Part shown: positions 21,527-33,447 of the stretch, one piece after another
Layout: every line of letters starts with the position of its first letter
Position numbering within the stretch: position 1 is the first letter of the stretch
NCBI RefSeq assembly: GCF_010093595.1
Contig: NW_022985448.1
Span: 779,161-843,160 of the forward strand
DNA length: 64,000 bases
Reading direction: 5' to 3'
From: Mytilinidion resinicola
Lineage: Eukaryota; Ascomycota; Dothideomycetes; Mytilinidiales; Mytilinidiaceae
The notes under the pieces: model-generated
Databases searched by the model: none
What the model was told of the DNA's origin: nothing
Seen by the model: the letters and a program-made list of their open reading frames with translations, nothing else
Translations under genes and position numbers: made by a program

Positions 21527-22289
21527 TCATTTCGTCCTGATGATCTTCAACTTCTTCGGACTATGCACAAAGTTGTTGGCATACGCCTTAGGCACAAACT
21601 TGCGCTCGTTCGGCTCCTGTACAAAGTATTCGTAGCCTTGCTTGTTGGCAAATGCGACAGCGGCTTCTTTGCTTTTGAAGGTCACGCTATAGCCCTGCAT
21701 GAAGTCGGCCGAGGACTGCCACCCCATCAGAGGGTTCTCCCATCGGTGGCCCTTTGGGAGCGGGTCCCAGTCCATGACCCAGTGGTGCGAGTGCCAGTCG
21801 CCGGATTGAGTGGCGGTTTTGGTTGGGCGGTAGATGCTGGGGTGCGTCAGATATGAAATGCTATTGCGGGGGAAAGCTGTTGTACCGGACTGTTCGGGCT
21901 TGGAGGTCTACTGGTGCACCTGATAACACAGCTGCGGCTACACTATCACCGGGCTCGCTACCATCCATCACTCGTTTCGGGATGGGGGAGAAGTTCCTGT
22001 ATAGCGCTCAGCGATTTGCCTCCAAGCTCTGTAATAATAAGACGTACGAGACCCGGTAGTCAATGGAGACATCATAGTCTGGCTGATGCGACGGTGTACT
22101 CTCCCCAGCGCCCTCCCGGCTGACTATGGCCGAGTCCGCGGGCTTCTCTGCAGGTGCATTCTGCGCGCTGATCTTCGAGGCGTTTTGGTCGGCGTAAAGG
22201 CGGATCTGAGGTGCAAATGCCCTCCGCACTGTGGGCCGGGCGACTAAGGGGAGCAGCCGCGAGCCAATTGACCGCGGCAGGGCTGACAT
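21527..22289 (-). CDS. NDUFS4: NADH:ubiquinone oxidoreductase subunit NDUFS4 (18/21 kDa)
   Basis: Three exons on the minus strand: 22289-22048, 21996-21886 and 21836-21527, giving 220 residues. The first 30-odd residues (MSALPRSIGSRLLPLVARPTVRR...) are Arg-rich and lack acids, typical of a mitochondrial presequence. The conserved core reads FSPIPKRVMDGSEPGDSVAA, DLQARTVRIYRPTKTATQSG, then WHSHHWVMDWDPLPKGHRWENPLMGW. The C-terminus ends KFVPKAYANNFVHSPKKLKIIRTK. This is an accessory subunit at the N-module/Q-module junction of respiratory complex I on the matrix side. Its presence excludes fermentative budding yeasts that lack complex I. Both introns restore frame exactly across conserved residues. 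It is divergent from the ATP17 gene, with 265 bp between the two start codons. Confidence 0.95.
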
Positions 22290-22554
22290 GGTGTCGGAGC
22301 GGAGAGTATAGGTGGTGTTGAACTGGCGTTGAGGTGCTGGAGGTTGTCTAGACGTTGGCGGAGAGCACGGCAACTTCCGAGCCAGCAGCCGCTTCACTCT
22401 CTGCAATCTCTCGGCTTCTTGACGACGAACTACCATCTGCCCGACCCTCACCACCAGCCCTTCACGTCAACTCGCTCTCCACTCTGGTAAGCGCCCTAAG
22501 GCTATTCTCACGGGTAAAAGAGTTGTGGATGCTAATTGGGTCGCTGCAGTCAAG
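22290..22554. promoter_or_regulatory. Shared bidirectional promoter, NDUFS4 / ATP17
   Basis: The 265 bp between two opposing ATGs must carry both 5' UTRs and core promoters. On the plus strand it includes a likely 5' UTR intron of ATP17 (GTAAGC at 22487, GCTAAT branch-like, CTGCAG ending 22549), five bases before the ATG. That leaves under 200 bp of free promoter. No TATA box is evident. Confidence 0.55.
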
Positions 22555-23231
22555 ATGAGCTTCGTTACTAGGCGCGCTCTCTCGACCCTTATTCCTCCCA
22601 AGGTACGACTTCATAATCCCAACACCATCCCAATGGCCAACCCGGATGCTGACTGTATATTCTAGGTTGCTTCTCCAAGCGTACGTGCACAGTTTGATCC
22701 CCTACCGATGACCCAGAGAGATCCCGAGGGAACCTCCGTTGCGAAAACTACGGCATATTGTCCATCGCCACTACAGAGCTCATCTCCCTCATATTCGAAG
22801 CTTCCGATCACATCAATCACAGACGTAGAATCACTTCCATTACAGCGACTGACTCATATGCCAGGCCGTCGGCTCTTCCCCCAATGCTGCCCGCATGCAG
22901 CGAGTGGTGAGCTTCTACGAGAAGCTTCCACGAGGCCAGGCGCCAGAGATCAAGCCCAAGGGCCTGCTGCAGAGATACCAGCACCGATACATGGGCAAGA
23001 ACTCATCAGCGTTGCGTAAGACTCCACCGATGTTATGACTGGGTCCGCCGACATGAAACGGAGGATGCTGACGAACGACGTGTCTCACAGCTATCATCCA
23101 CGCCATCGGGGCCATGATGCTCATTGGTTATGCGCAGAACTACTACTTCCATCTGCGTGCGTACTATGGATCCTGCGCAGGCGGGAGTGACGCTAATTTT
23201 GGCAGGTCACCACAAGAACAACGCCCACTAG
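22555..23231 (+). CDS. ATP17: Mitochondrial F1Fo-ATP synthase subunit f
   Basis: Five exons: 22555-22602, 22666-22680, 22865-23015, 23091-23156 and 23206-23231, encoding 101 residues. The reading is MSFVTRRALSTLIPPK, VASPS, AVGSSPNAARMQRVVSFYEKLPRG, then GLLQRYQHRYMGKNSSALPIIHAIGAMMLIGYAQNYYFHLRHHKNNAH. The N-terminus looks like a presequence. LPIIHAIGAMMLIGYAQNYY is the single membrane helix. The FYEKLPRG and YFHLRHHKN segments are family signatures. Subunit f is a peripheral-stalk/Fo membrane subunit needed for assembly and dimer stability. Exon 2 is only 15 nt. All four junctions keep frame and have GT-AG borders. The total length equals that of the yeast precursor, which supports the model despite no long open frame. 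Confidence 0.9.
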
Positions 23232-23938
23232 AATCGAGTATCGTGACTTGGCAGTTGGGGCGGCGGAGGAAGGGTGATGGGACTGTAAATATATGTCTGA
23301 ACAGCATTCAATCGAAGGCCCGGCCGGCGCAAAAAACAGCTTCTCTACCTATTGTGTCTTGAATACGTAACGTGACACTTGTAGACTTCACCTCCACCGG
23401 GCCGGACGCGGCCCCGAGACGCGTCTCGAGCCAAACACAGCAACCGTGAATACCAAGGACAGCGTACTCCGCAACACAATAGATAGACCCGGGAACAGCT
23501 GGTGCTAGCTGCTGGCATTTGTGCTCAGCTGCTGGCTTCGCGGTCGGTGAAGCTAGGTTGCCAAGCGGCGCCAACCGAAGGAGGTCATCGTGTCACTTCG
23601 ATCTCCCTAACACCCGCATCACTACCACTCGGCCATAATAAGGTGCAGGCCATTACTCCCCCTCCATCACCCCTCCGCACGAGGCTTATAAGCCCTCTGT
23701 CTCCATTACACATTCTCGAGCCGCCACGCGCGCATAAAGGAGCGCCGCTGAGTCCCGTCACCCGCTTCTCCACCTGAACGCTTGCAAGGCCGGCAGTCGA
23801 CGTTTCTGCGGAAGCGCCTACTACTACCTCGTGGCGACTATTAGAACCTGACTATAGGTATACATATTCACTTTCCCCGCGTGGCGTCGCGTCAGAGCTC
23901 CAGGCTGCTCTGGCCGTCTCCAGCTTCGTCACTCGTCA
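23232..23938. other. Intergenic, promoter of the 1473-residue gene
   Basis: About 700 bp with no supportable gene. The final 300 bp are C/T-rich with a TATAAG-like sequence near 23687. They presumably form the promoter and leader of the next gene. Confidence 0.45.
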
Positions 23939-26900
23939 ATGCAGACCTCCGAAGATAAAGACACACGTTCTGACAAAGCCCGACTTGCGTCCACAACAGA
24001 TACACGGATTGTTATGGCAGAGCAGATCACCCAAGATGTGGTAAAGGAAGCACAGTCGATGGGTGAGTCCTCGCCCATCGACGCTACTGCGACAACTACC
24101 ATTGACTCCGCCGGCGACGGCGAGGTGCCCTCGGACCGTACGACCGCCAGCCCAAAGCCTTCAAATGCTCTTCCTACACCTCCCCCAAGCACAAGCGATG
24201 CTGGAGCCGATGCTCCCCCCTCAACAGACAAGGCCGTCGAGAAAAATGCGACTATGGGTGGCAGCAAGGACGCAGATATTGGGGTACTTCAGGCTGATGG
24301 AGAGCAGTTCGCGGTGCTAGAACCTCCTAACAGACAACTTGACCCATCGCTGTCCAAAGCAGAGGTGCCACTGGTGAACGGAGATGCCGGGGATCTTTCT
24401 GCACCGGAGGACGCCACCTCTCAACATGCCCTTGCGGAAGTCAGCGGTGGTTCTGATACAGATATCAGCCGACCGGGGAGCGTGGACCAAGCGAATGAGA
24501 GGCCTGGACGGCACTTGCGCTCGAATTCAATCCAGAAGCCAAAGTCATTCAAGTCTGTCTCCGTGACGAAGAATTTTCTTGCAAAAGCGGTAACTACGCC
24601 GGTGGCGCGACCAGGAGAAAAGGGTACGCTTTTCAGGGCGGGAGATGCAGAAAATGTATACAAAGCTAATACTTGACGCGTAGCACCCCCAGTCGGCCAG
24701 ACAAATGCATCACTACTGCAAAGCGCGAAGCCTCGACTAGTTGCTAAATCTGGGAGTGGCTTGGGATCAGTCATGCGCACGTCGTTAGCAAAGACGAATG
24801 GGGCAGGGTCTGGTCCTGATGCAACTAAAGTGTGGAACAAAAACCAACGTAGGTAACATTTCTAATTTCTCAACTTTGCTTTGCTTAACAATATCCATAG
24901 CGGTACCTCCACCACCTCCGAAGCAGTTCACGGATGAAGAGCTCAAGCAGCAATATGGGATCCATTTGGCCACTCGGCTACAGGCAGACGACACGAACAA
25001 GGAGGCTAAGTGGGCGGACATCGACGACGACGAGGATGACTGGGCACCTGAAACGGTAGAATGGATGGATGGCACCAAATCTACAGTCAACACGACGGAA
25101 GCCCAGAAGCCCCCGGAGGAACCCAAGCCTAGTATTCTAAGGAAGGAAACGCCTGAACCTGTTAGACCTGGTCCGGCTCCTACTGCCATTCAACGACCTA
25201 GTTCGACTGGTGGAACTAAGACGATTCTGAAGCCAGGTGCTCACACGAGCTCCACCAAATCCAACCTAGTTCTTAAGGGTGCTCCCGAGAAGCCAACACT
25301 GGTGGCGAAGCCATCCGCTCCAGCACAAGTCAAATCGCCTTGGGCACCACTCCCGCCTGTAGAAAAAGTCTCGCCTGTACAAATTAATCCCCCTAATCAC
25401 CCGCCGCCACCGTCACGTTTCTCTCAGCGCGATCCGCACGGATTTGATGCTTTGCCTCCTGTTCCTAGTACCACCAAGGAGTTTGCGCCAGACGACTTCA
25501 ACCGGTCATGGAGAGATGAGCGCGGCAACAAGGAGCTGTTCAATTCACACAATGGTCGCTACGAGCCTGTCAACGAGATGCGGCGAGGCTCAATCCGCAG
25601 CAACGAGTTCAGGCAGCCTTCGGTGCTTCAGCGACCCTCTCCACAAGGAGCGCCTGCCGAGCCCTCGGCGGCATTCCAAACCTCACGCTCGAGTGGCGAT
25701 GCTCCAACATGGGGCAGGCGGCGCAATTCATCAAACGTTAGTGGGGGAAGCGGCCGTCGGCCATCATTCGCGCCTGACATGCCACCCATTCCACTTGACA
25801 TGCAGCACCGACGCGGATCACAGTCGATGACTGGCTCAGACATTGGGACACCTGGAGGGACCCCTCGCCTGGCCTTTGCGCAGCGTCATCACGCTCCTGA
25901 GCACGGCATCTCACCTGCCGAGCAACATCACTCCTGGACGCAGCGATCGTCGCCGAACATCAGTCATGTGCAGCCGACCTCACCTCTCGAATCCATAAGC
26001 TCAGGTCCCGGCGACGCAGTCCATACACCCGCCCAGCCCGTAGAGGACCCCGTCGCAGTGCAGAAGCGGCTCATGCAAGAGAAGATTGAGCGCGCGAAAC
26101 TCGAGAAAAAGCGCCAGCAAGAAGTAGAAGCCAAGGAGGAAGCAGCCAGAAAGGAGCGCCTCAGGCTGAAACTCGAAGCCATGGGGATGGGTGAGAGCAA
26201 GGACAAGCCCAAAGAGCCATCGCCGTCACGAGCTGCAGAGAAGTCGCCCCAGAAAGAGCGAGCGCTGCCAGCGCCGATGCAGTCGCCCCCGAAGCCGCCA
26301 GTTCCTCAGTCCGAGGGCGAGGTTGCGCAGTACGGCATGATGAAAGTACACCAGCCGCACCCCGTCCGGAAAGCCAGCCACGTCTCCGACGCGAGCATCC
26401 CAGAGCTGCGAGCAGCGCCCAAGGCCAGCAGTGATGCGCCGCCGCAGGTTGCGTCAAAGCGCAGTCCCTCACCACTGAAGGCGCTGAGTGCCGGAGAGGC
26501 GCCGAAGGCGGTGTCGCCGCCGGCTCTGCCTCTTCACGACATTTCACCTGACAATAGAGCCCCACAGGGGAACAATAGCAAGCCCCAGCCTCCTCAATTA
26601 CAACAATTGGAAGCGAGTGAGGACCGTGCTGCGCACAACGTATTTAAAGAGCGGCCGCCGCCCACCTGGACCTCGTCCTCCATCTCTTCTTCACACTCTG
26701 TTCCTTCCTCTCAAGCGATCACTTCTTCTCAAGACGCACTCACTGCCTGGAGCAGTGGCCTTTCTAAAGCACCATCTTCTTCTACCAACGTTTGGGGTCC
26801 TCCTCATAAAGCACTTGGCAACGGCACGTTTGAGACCAGCTTCAACCGAACATCGTTACGCCCAGCTTCGCAGCAGCAGCTTCAGGCAAGCAGCTCACCA

Positions 26901-28472
26901 GGCCCAATCGCTCCGCCTTCGTCGCTCAGACTGTCTCCTGCTCAGCGCGCAGCTGTGCCGACTCAATCTCAAGATCAATCTCAATCCAGACATCCCCATC
27001 CTCCAACCGTCGACATGGGTAATACCCGTAACCATGGCACCGCTCTGACCAACTGGTCTGCCAGCGCTACTTTGGAAGGCCACGGTCCTCACGACAACTG
27101 GAACGGGTATGGGAGCTACATCTTGCTTTCCGATGCCCTGGCTATCGCTAAGAGCCACGAAATGGCAAAGGTGCTCGGCGACAACTACAAGCACGAGATT
27201 CGTGAGCGTTTCACTCCCAGTGTCGGCCGCAATCGCAAGACCGTCACCACTCGCTACGCTCCAGCCGGCGGTCACCTGGCTGTACAGGAACCGACCGACG
27301 AAGCCCAGTCTGCGGAGACCGCCAACACCACCAACGCTCCCGCTATCGCCGAGGCCAATCCTTTCTTCGGGATCCCACCTCACCTTCGCCCAGCTGCCCG
27401 GGCTGCAGCAGCTGCAGCCGCTGGAGAGGCTGCTCCCGTCCAGAGCATCCCACCGCACCTTCGTGCTGCCGCGCGCAAGGAATCGCGCTACTTCGCAGGA
27501 GGTCGTGAGGACTCGTCGTCGCAGGCCTCTGGTGCCTCGCAGCAATCCGACTCTCCACCTCCTCCCGAGACCCAGTCTCACCCGGTGTTCGACAGCGATT
27601 CGGCGCGCCCGAAAGTCAACTTGCCAATTCCCAAGGCAGTGGTCAAGCTCCCACCAGCTAAGTCGCCTCCAGTCCAGCGCGCTGTCCTGGCGACCCGCGC
27701 AAAGTCCACTGCAGCTCTCGGCGCTCAGCCCCTCGCCAACACCGAAGCCTGGCAGGCGCGGTTCAATGGTCTGTTCAACAAGAAGGAAGTCGCTCCGACC
27801 GGCTCTACTGGCAAGCCAAATCTCCTCGCTGTCGCTCCTGCCACCAAGGCCCCACTTGTCGATGTCGCCAGTGTGAACTCGGCAACGGTCTCTCTGCCGG
27901 TCGCCATCAAGTCGTCATTCGTCAACGACGGCAGCAAAGACGTTCTCTCTCGCGCCAGTCCCGAAGACACCCTCTTCGATGACCGTACCTTCGGTTCTGT
28001 TCCGGTCGTCAAGTTGCCAGAGGTCCCGCATGGCTCGGCCAGTCTGCCGGCAGTTCATGCTCGCCTAAACCTCAAGTCTCAACGCCCAGTCGACTCCACC
28101 AGCAAGACCGAGCTTGCCATTGGCAAGGAAGACGAGACGGCCAAGGGCATCAACGTCAATGTCCGCGTCGGCAACTTGACCGAGCCCGTCACCAAGACGA
28201 TGGCTCCCCGCCGCAACGATCGACGAGCTTCGGGATATCAGAAGCGTTCTTTCCCTCCGCGCAACAACTCGAACAATACCCAAAACCCCCGCGGCAGGAA
28301 TCAGTCTGGCAGCTACCAGGGCCAAGGCGGTTCGTCTCAGAACACGACTCCACGCCCAGCCAACAACGGCTCTCGCTCTGGCTCAGGCAATTGGAACAAT
28401 CGCAGCAACACCAATACCTCGCAGCAGAATGGTGCTTGGACCAAGCGTGTAGCTCCGGCTGTAGCGCATTGA
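23939..28472 (+). CDS. Large low-complexity cytoplasmic-type protein (1473 residues), function unknown
   Basis: Three exons, 23939-24623, 24684-24848 and 24901-28472, join in frame. The N-terminal 200 residues are Ser/Thr/Asp-rich. A conserved-looking block follows: KPKSFKSVSVTKNFLAKA, VWNKNQ, then PPPPPKQFTDEELKQQYGI, HLATRLQADD and KWADIDDDEDDWAPETVEW (about 285-340). The middle is Pro/Ser-rich and disordered, with one charged coiled-coil stretch (about 668-715, QKRLMQEKIERAKLEKKRQQEVEAK). Later come IPPHLRPAARAAA and a second IPPHLRAAARKE. The last 90 residues are rich in Arg, Asn, Gly and Ser, ending in SGSGNWNNRSNTN-type sequence. The composition resembles RNA-granule or translation-associated proteins. 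That is inference, and I do not recognise a named family. There is no signal peptide or membrane helix. The block around 285-340 is the best handle for homology searching. Confidence 0.8.
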
Positions 28473-30125
28473 GCCCCGTATCTTGCATCTCTCGATCTAC
28501 AATCGCTTGCACACCTGCATCTACGGCGTTGGCTTCATCGATCGTTATCGAGCACAGCAAAGATCGTACCAAGATGCGTTTCATCTTTCCCACGGCGTCG
28601 GTTACACTTTCTTCTAGCCACACATCGGTCGTCTCGCTCATCACTTGTATGAACGAGAATGACACTGGCGCGATCGGTCTCATGGAGGGGCCAAAATCGA
28701 GAGCATCAGCTCTTGGGTATCTGCGTTGCTACTTTGCGAAACTTCCCACACTTGCTTTTTGCCTACCTAATCACTTACTTTCCCCTCTTCACTTCTTGTT
28801 TGCTGCTTGCTTTCTTCTTTTCCAATCATCCAACAGTTCTGCGTGTTTTTGTATCACATCGGCCTCTTTCTCCTGCCTCTACTACATGCCCAGTCCACCA
28901 CAATTGGCGGTGACTACTACACTCTGTCGTCCTTGGAATCGGCAGGGCATATGGGGCTCATATCGGAGGCAATACTGGAGGCAATACTGGAGGCAATAGC
29001 GTGCTCGGAAAGGGAAGTTCGCTGGTTTCGGGGATATCAAGCCGGGCTTTTCCAGAGAGCGTGATGCGACTGAAAGCTAGTTTAGATACTTGCTGAATCG
29101 AATCCTCGCAACTCTACTGCAGGACTTCGAGGGAATTCTTGTTCACATCACGATCAATGAAATTAGAAATTCAATTGTTCTGTCTGCCCTTTGCCTTGCT
29201 TGTGATGAATGGCTTTGGTGAAGTGAAGTCCTGCTGCAGAGACCTTCGTCGTAGCCGCCGACGAGCTTACCTCTGCCATTGCCATTGCCTTCCTACTGCC
29301 TACCTTATTCGAGTCTTCGGAAGCATTTCCGTTGCCTTGAAAAGGTTCACGCCCTGCTCTGAGTCACAGCTCCCAGCCTCCTCAGCTTCCAGCCTCCTCA
29401 ACGTTTTTTCTGCCGGCAGAAAAAATTTGCACTGCAAACGCTCGTGAGATCCGTGCGTGAGCCCTATCGTGCAGTCCTATCGTGCACTTCCTAACGGGGC
29501 CAGGCGAGTGATGAGAGCCACTTCCCTACGCTTGAAGTTGCTATTGAGAAGTTGGGAAGCGGCGCTCTGACGAGAAGGAGTGCCAATGTAAGGAGGAGAA
29601 TTTATGCCTGTAGTAGTGTTGAATTGGAGGGGTTTGGGATAAGTATAAGAGCTGTCACGTGACCGAATCGCAGATAACACAGGACATTCTCGAGATATCT
29701 GCATTGATGAGTTAGAAACACTTTAAGTAACCTGAATGAACTAGCTTGGATGTTCTTGCAGATAGTCTTCAGGAACCAACACGAGCCCCCGATATTATTC
29801 GTCCAGCACGACATGCGGAGTGGGCAAGGAGCGGCTTCTCTGTCCGCCGAGGCCCGCTTTCCATCACTCCATCGGTAACAACCAAACAGTACCTGAAGAC
29901 GTCTGAAAGAATCGTTTGAGGCGGGCCTTTGGAATGTGATTCGAAAGCCGTTCCTCCCGGGCCTCAAGGAATAGTTGAGATGCGCCTAAAATCAAAGGAC
30001 AACTCGAAGACCTCCCGGATATGACAACACTCTCCGTGTCCTGCTTCCTCCACAACTCTACTGGACTTCACCCCACCCACTCGGACAGCGTCAGCCACAG
30101 GGTCTGATTGCTGCACTCTCCAGTC
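28473..30125. other. Intergenic, 1.65 kb, no gene seen
   Basis: Contains the long 3' flank of the preceding gene and the promoter of the Asi-like gene. A short tandem GGAGGCAATACT repeat lies at 28965-28997. Open frames on both strands are short and have no recognisable domain. Confidence 0.5.
28965..28997. repeat. 12-bp tandem repeat GGAGGCAATACT, 2.75 units
   Basis: Two perfect units (28965-28976 and 28977-28988) and a nine-base partial third unit. Confidence 0.85.
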
Positions 30126-33057
30126 ATGGAGCAACCGGCATCTCCCCTCATGAACTCGACTTCGATCTTCCCAAACTCTATGGACCTCCTCATGGTGGTA
30201 CCACGCCTTCTGCAGCGAGCAGGGTCGTTCGCCGAACACATGGACACTATGTTTGGAAAGCTTCGCAGTGGAGGTAGTGTTATAGCAGGGCCGACTACTT
30301 CGCAGATCGCCAATGCTACAATTACTCGCATCGGGACGTTTGCACAGGAGTCAATATCTTCGGCAGCGACGTCAGCGCTCCGCGATCAAGATGACACGGC
30401 GGGAATGTCATTCTTCCAAACCATGAAGAGCGTCGGCGGATTCTTCAATTACATGACATCGAAATGGGCCATTGCAACCTTCGTTACTGTAGGCTTCTCT
30501 TGTGAAATGAGGATATGGACTCAGGACTGACGGCAAGCGATAGGCTATACTGCTGAACCGAACACAATTCTACGCCTCTAGTAGAGTCCCTATTACACTG
30601 AACAAGTGGTACCTACGCCTCACGCTCTACCTCCTCCCCACGGTCATCCTCCTATACCGCATCCAGTGGATACTGCAAGCTATACAGTGCCAAACCTCAC
30701 CAAGCTGGTCGGAGATGCAATACGGTAGCTCTGGAAAGGGCATGGACACAGAGTTCGCTGGAGAGGGCGGCTTCTTATGGAAAATGAGCTCCTCCCTTCT
30801 CCTAGGACAAGGCGACGAGGTTTCTTGCCGTGCGGCTAATATGTTGCCTCCTGATGCGAGCACGCCCCGGCCCTCTGGCTCGCTGTCTTTGCTCTGGCCC
30901 CTATTCATTTCCTTGGGCTTTAGCCAATTCATTGAAACATTGGCGTGTGCCCTCCAGGGCCGCCAGCCCTCGCCAGAGACGGGCATGACGATATTTGAAC
31001 ACTCTCTAGCTTTTGCAGAAGCTGAAGCCATTATAACCAACCCACTAGGCCCTGACATGTTTCGACCTTTGCCCGCGAAAACGATTACCACCTTCGATGG
31101 CACTTCTTTGGTTTTGAGCGGTGCTGCAGCTGTTCAGTTTGCCAACGTGCCTCCGGAGGTGCTGGTCATATCACTCATCTCAAGTCTCAGCCACTTCAGC
31201 AGTAATGTTTTGGCAATCACGGGGCTACGAGCGAGGGTCCGACTGGTGTCAACTGGGATATGGGGTCTCTGCTATCTGTCAGCCTTCGTCTGGGCTTTTA
31301 TTCGGGCTACCGATCTTGTTGGCGATCCAGGCACTCAAGTTGGTATACTCAGGTTTCCTACTATTTGCATCGTTGGTTTTATCCCTCACTTGCTCATCAT
31401 GATTGGGATCTTGGCTTGTGGGTTTGTCTACGCTCTTGCCTTCATCCTGACTGCTATGGCTGTGCCTTCAGGTCACGAAGACGCTTCCTCCCTGACCGGC
31501 AGATTGAGATTCGCCTACCAGAATCTGCAAGCAAACATACACTTGTCTACAATCACACCTATCAGAGTCAACTGGCAAGAAGACTTCTACACCTTCATTT
31601 TGAAATTCGGCTTCATAGTTCTCACCGCTGCCAGCGAAGCGGTGTATCTTAACGAAGGCACGAGGATCAACATAAGTCCGTCTACATGGCTAGAGGAGAA
31701 AAGATTCCAGGAAGCCTTTGATCGAAGAGCGCTGCTTCGACGTAATCGCGATGCCCTCCCACAAGAGCTGCGTAGTGATATGATCGCGGACGGGGTCTCT
31801 TTGGTTGATCAATCGGAAGTAGGACGACATAACATGCCCCAAGGGTCTGGGTATGCTCACGAAAGGAAAACCCGTGGTGCCAATCCCACATCCGAAGCTT
31901 CAAGAGCTGTGGGGAGAGATGAAGGCGTGGGTATACAGCAACGGCGCGGAAGATGGTTCCTGACATTCCAGTTCATAAAGGGAATCTTCTGGCTACTCAT
32001 GACACTGTATGCGAAAGTCGCAATGACTATCCTACGAAAACTTGGAATTGCCTACAGTCCAGTTTGGGTGAGGAAACTTGCAGGTACGCCAAGCAAAGCA
32101 AAGGGCAAGAAACAGAAGCTGGACACGAAGGATGCACAGAACCACAGCGTTCGGGAATTCTGGATGGTTAATGCCGAGGGGCACTTGATACAGCCCTCCG
32201 ATACGAACGTGGATGTGGAAGCTGAGACAAGGAGAAGACTCGAAGATGCCGGCATGTACCAGGAAGGGAGTGTCATACGAGGCGATGGAGTCAGTGGCGA
32301 CGACGTCCTGGACTCTAGACTCTACAACTGGTGGAAAACTGGTGGCTGGTGGGGCGATATTGACACCAGCGGTCAGTACGAAGATTCGCACCAAGACGAT
32401 GACAATACGAGCGTAGTATCTATGGCTACGACATCCACTCAAGACGATGATGCATTGAGCGTTATGTCAACGGAAGATCTCGATGACGGCCAAAGAACAC
32501 CAACCCAAGAATCTTTTTTTCCCCGGACTCGCGAAGGAACGCCCGTCGATGATCCACTAATCGACATGACTCGCCTCTCTCGTCTTCTTGATCCCCACAA
32601 TGCAGAGGAAGAAGAAGAGGCTAGACTGCTGGCCCGTCATCTGAGCAGCGAAGGAGTCATGACTCGCTCGAGATTCCAAAGATCCGTCGAAAGGGAGCAG
32701 ACTCGCCTTCTCACGTCCTCGAGATACAGGCCTGCTGGTCTCCAAGTTAGTGCTCATCCAACTCCAGAGGAAGAGGAAAAGATGCTGGAGCACTTCATCC
32801 TGGAGAAGCGCAATAGTAAGCCTTTTGCTTCGGCGAGCAGTAATGTGGCATCCTGGAACGATGGTGCTGAAGGGATGGGCTCTGAGGGTCCACAGTGTGT
32901 GGTCTGCCAGCTCAGTCCTCGTACGATCCTGGTATGGCCTTGCGGGTGCTTGAGTCTTTGCGATGATTGTCGGGTTGGCCTTGCTTCGAAAAACTATACT
33001 ACGTGCGTCTGTTGCCGGACTAGCGTCGTTGCTTATTCACGATTGTATGTTCCTTGA
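30126..33057 (+). CDS. Multispanning membrane RING-type E3 ubiquitin ligase, Asi1/Asi3-like
   Basis: Two exons, 30126-30488 and 30544-33057, giving 958 residues with phase 0 at the joint. At least five hydrophobic segments are visible: LTLYLLPTVILLYRIQWIL, LSLLWPLFISLGF, GIWGLCYLSAFVWAF, FIPHLLIMIGILACGFVYALAF and FYTFILKFGFIVLTA, with another at FIKGIFWLLMTLY. A long acidic region follows. The C-terminus is a RING: C906-x2-C909, then WPCGC (921, 923), C927-x2-C930 and C942-x2-C945. The position that normally holds His is Cys923, so the ligand set seems to be all cysteine. In yeast the Asi complex sits in the inner nuclear membrane, where it degrades misplaced membrane proteins and latent transcription factors. 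Assignment here rests on topology plus the terminal RING. The product could instead act in the ER. Confidence 0.82.
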
Positions 33058-33447
33058 TGAGTTTTGTAGCAGCGGCATTGGGGTTGGCTCTCGTTATGGT
33101 AGAGTAACAGGTACATAGCATGCTATTAATACGTACATTATCATTGACTACGGCGTAAAATGGAGTGATTTGTCCTTAATTATGATGTCTGGCCCAATTC
33201 CAAGCCGTGCTGTTCTCACATACCTCCCTAATCGGACCTGGGCTTGCGACCACTAAGGGGCGCACGTGACGAAGGCCAATCTTATTTCCCGATGCCCTAT
33301 CTCACTGAAGACGTCAACCCCCAACTTTCCTCTCCCATCCCATCACCAACCACCGCACATTAGCAGCGACATTGCTCACCATCTACGACTGACCAGACCA
33401 ACTGGCTCAGTCCCCTGCTACACCTCACCAGCTTCTCCCCTAATTAT
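33058..33447. other. Spacer between Asi-like and F-box genes
   Basis: About 390 bp. The first part is AT-rich 3' flank, the second a CT-rich probable leader of the F-box gene. No gene seen. Confidence 0.5.
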
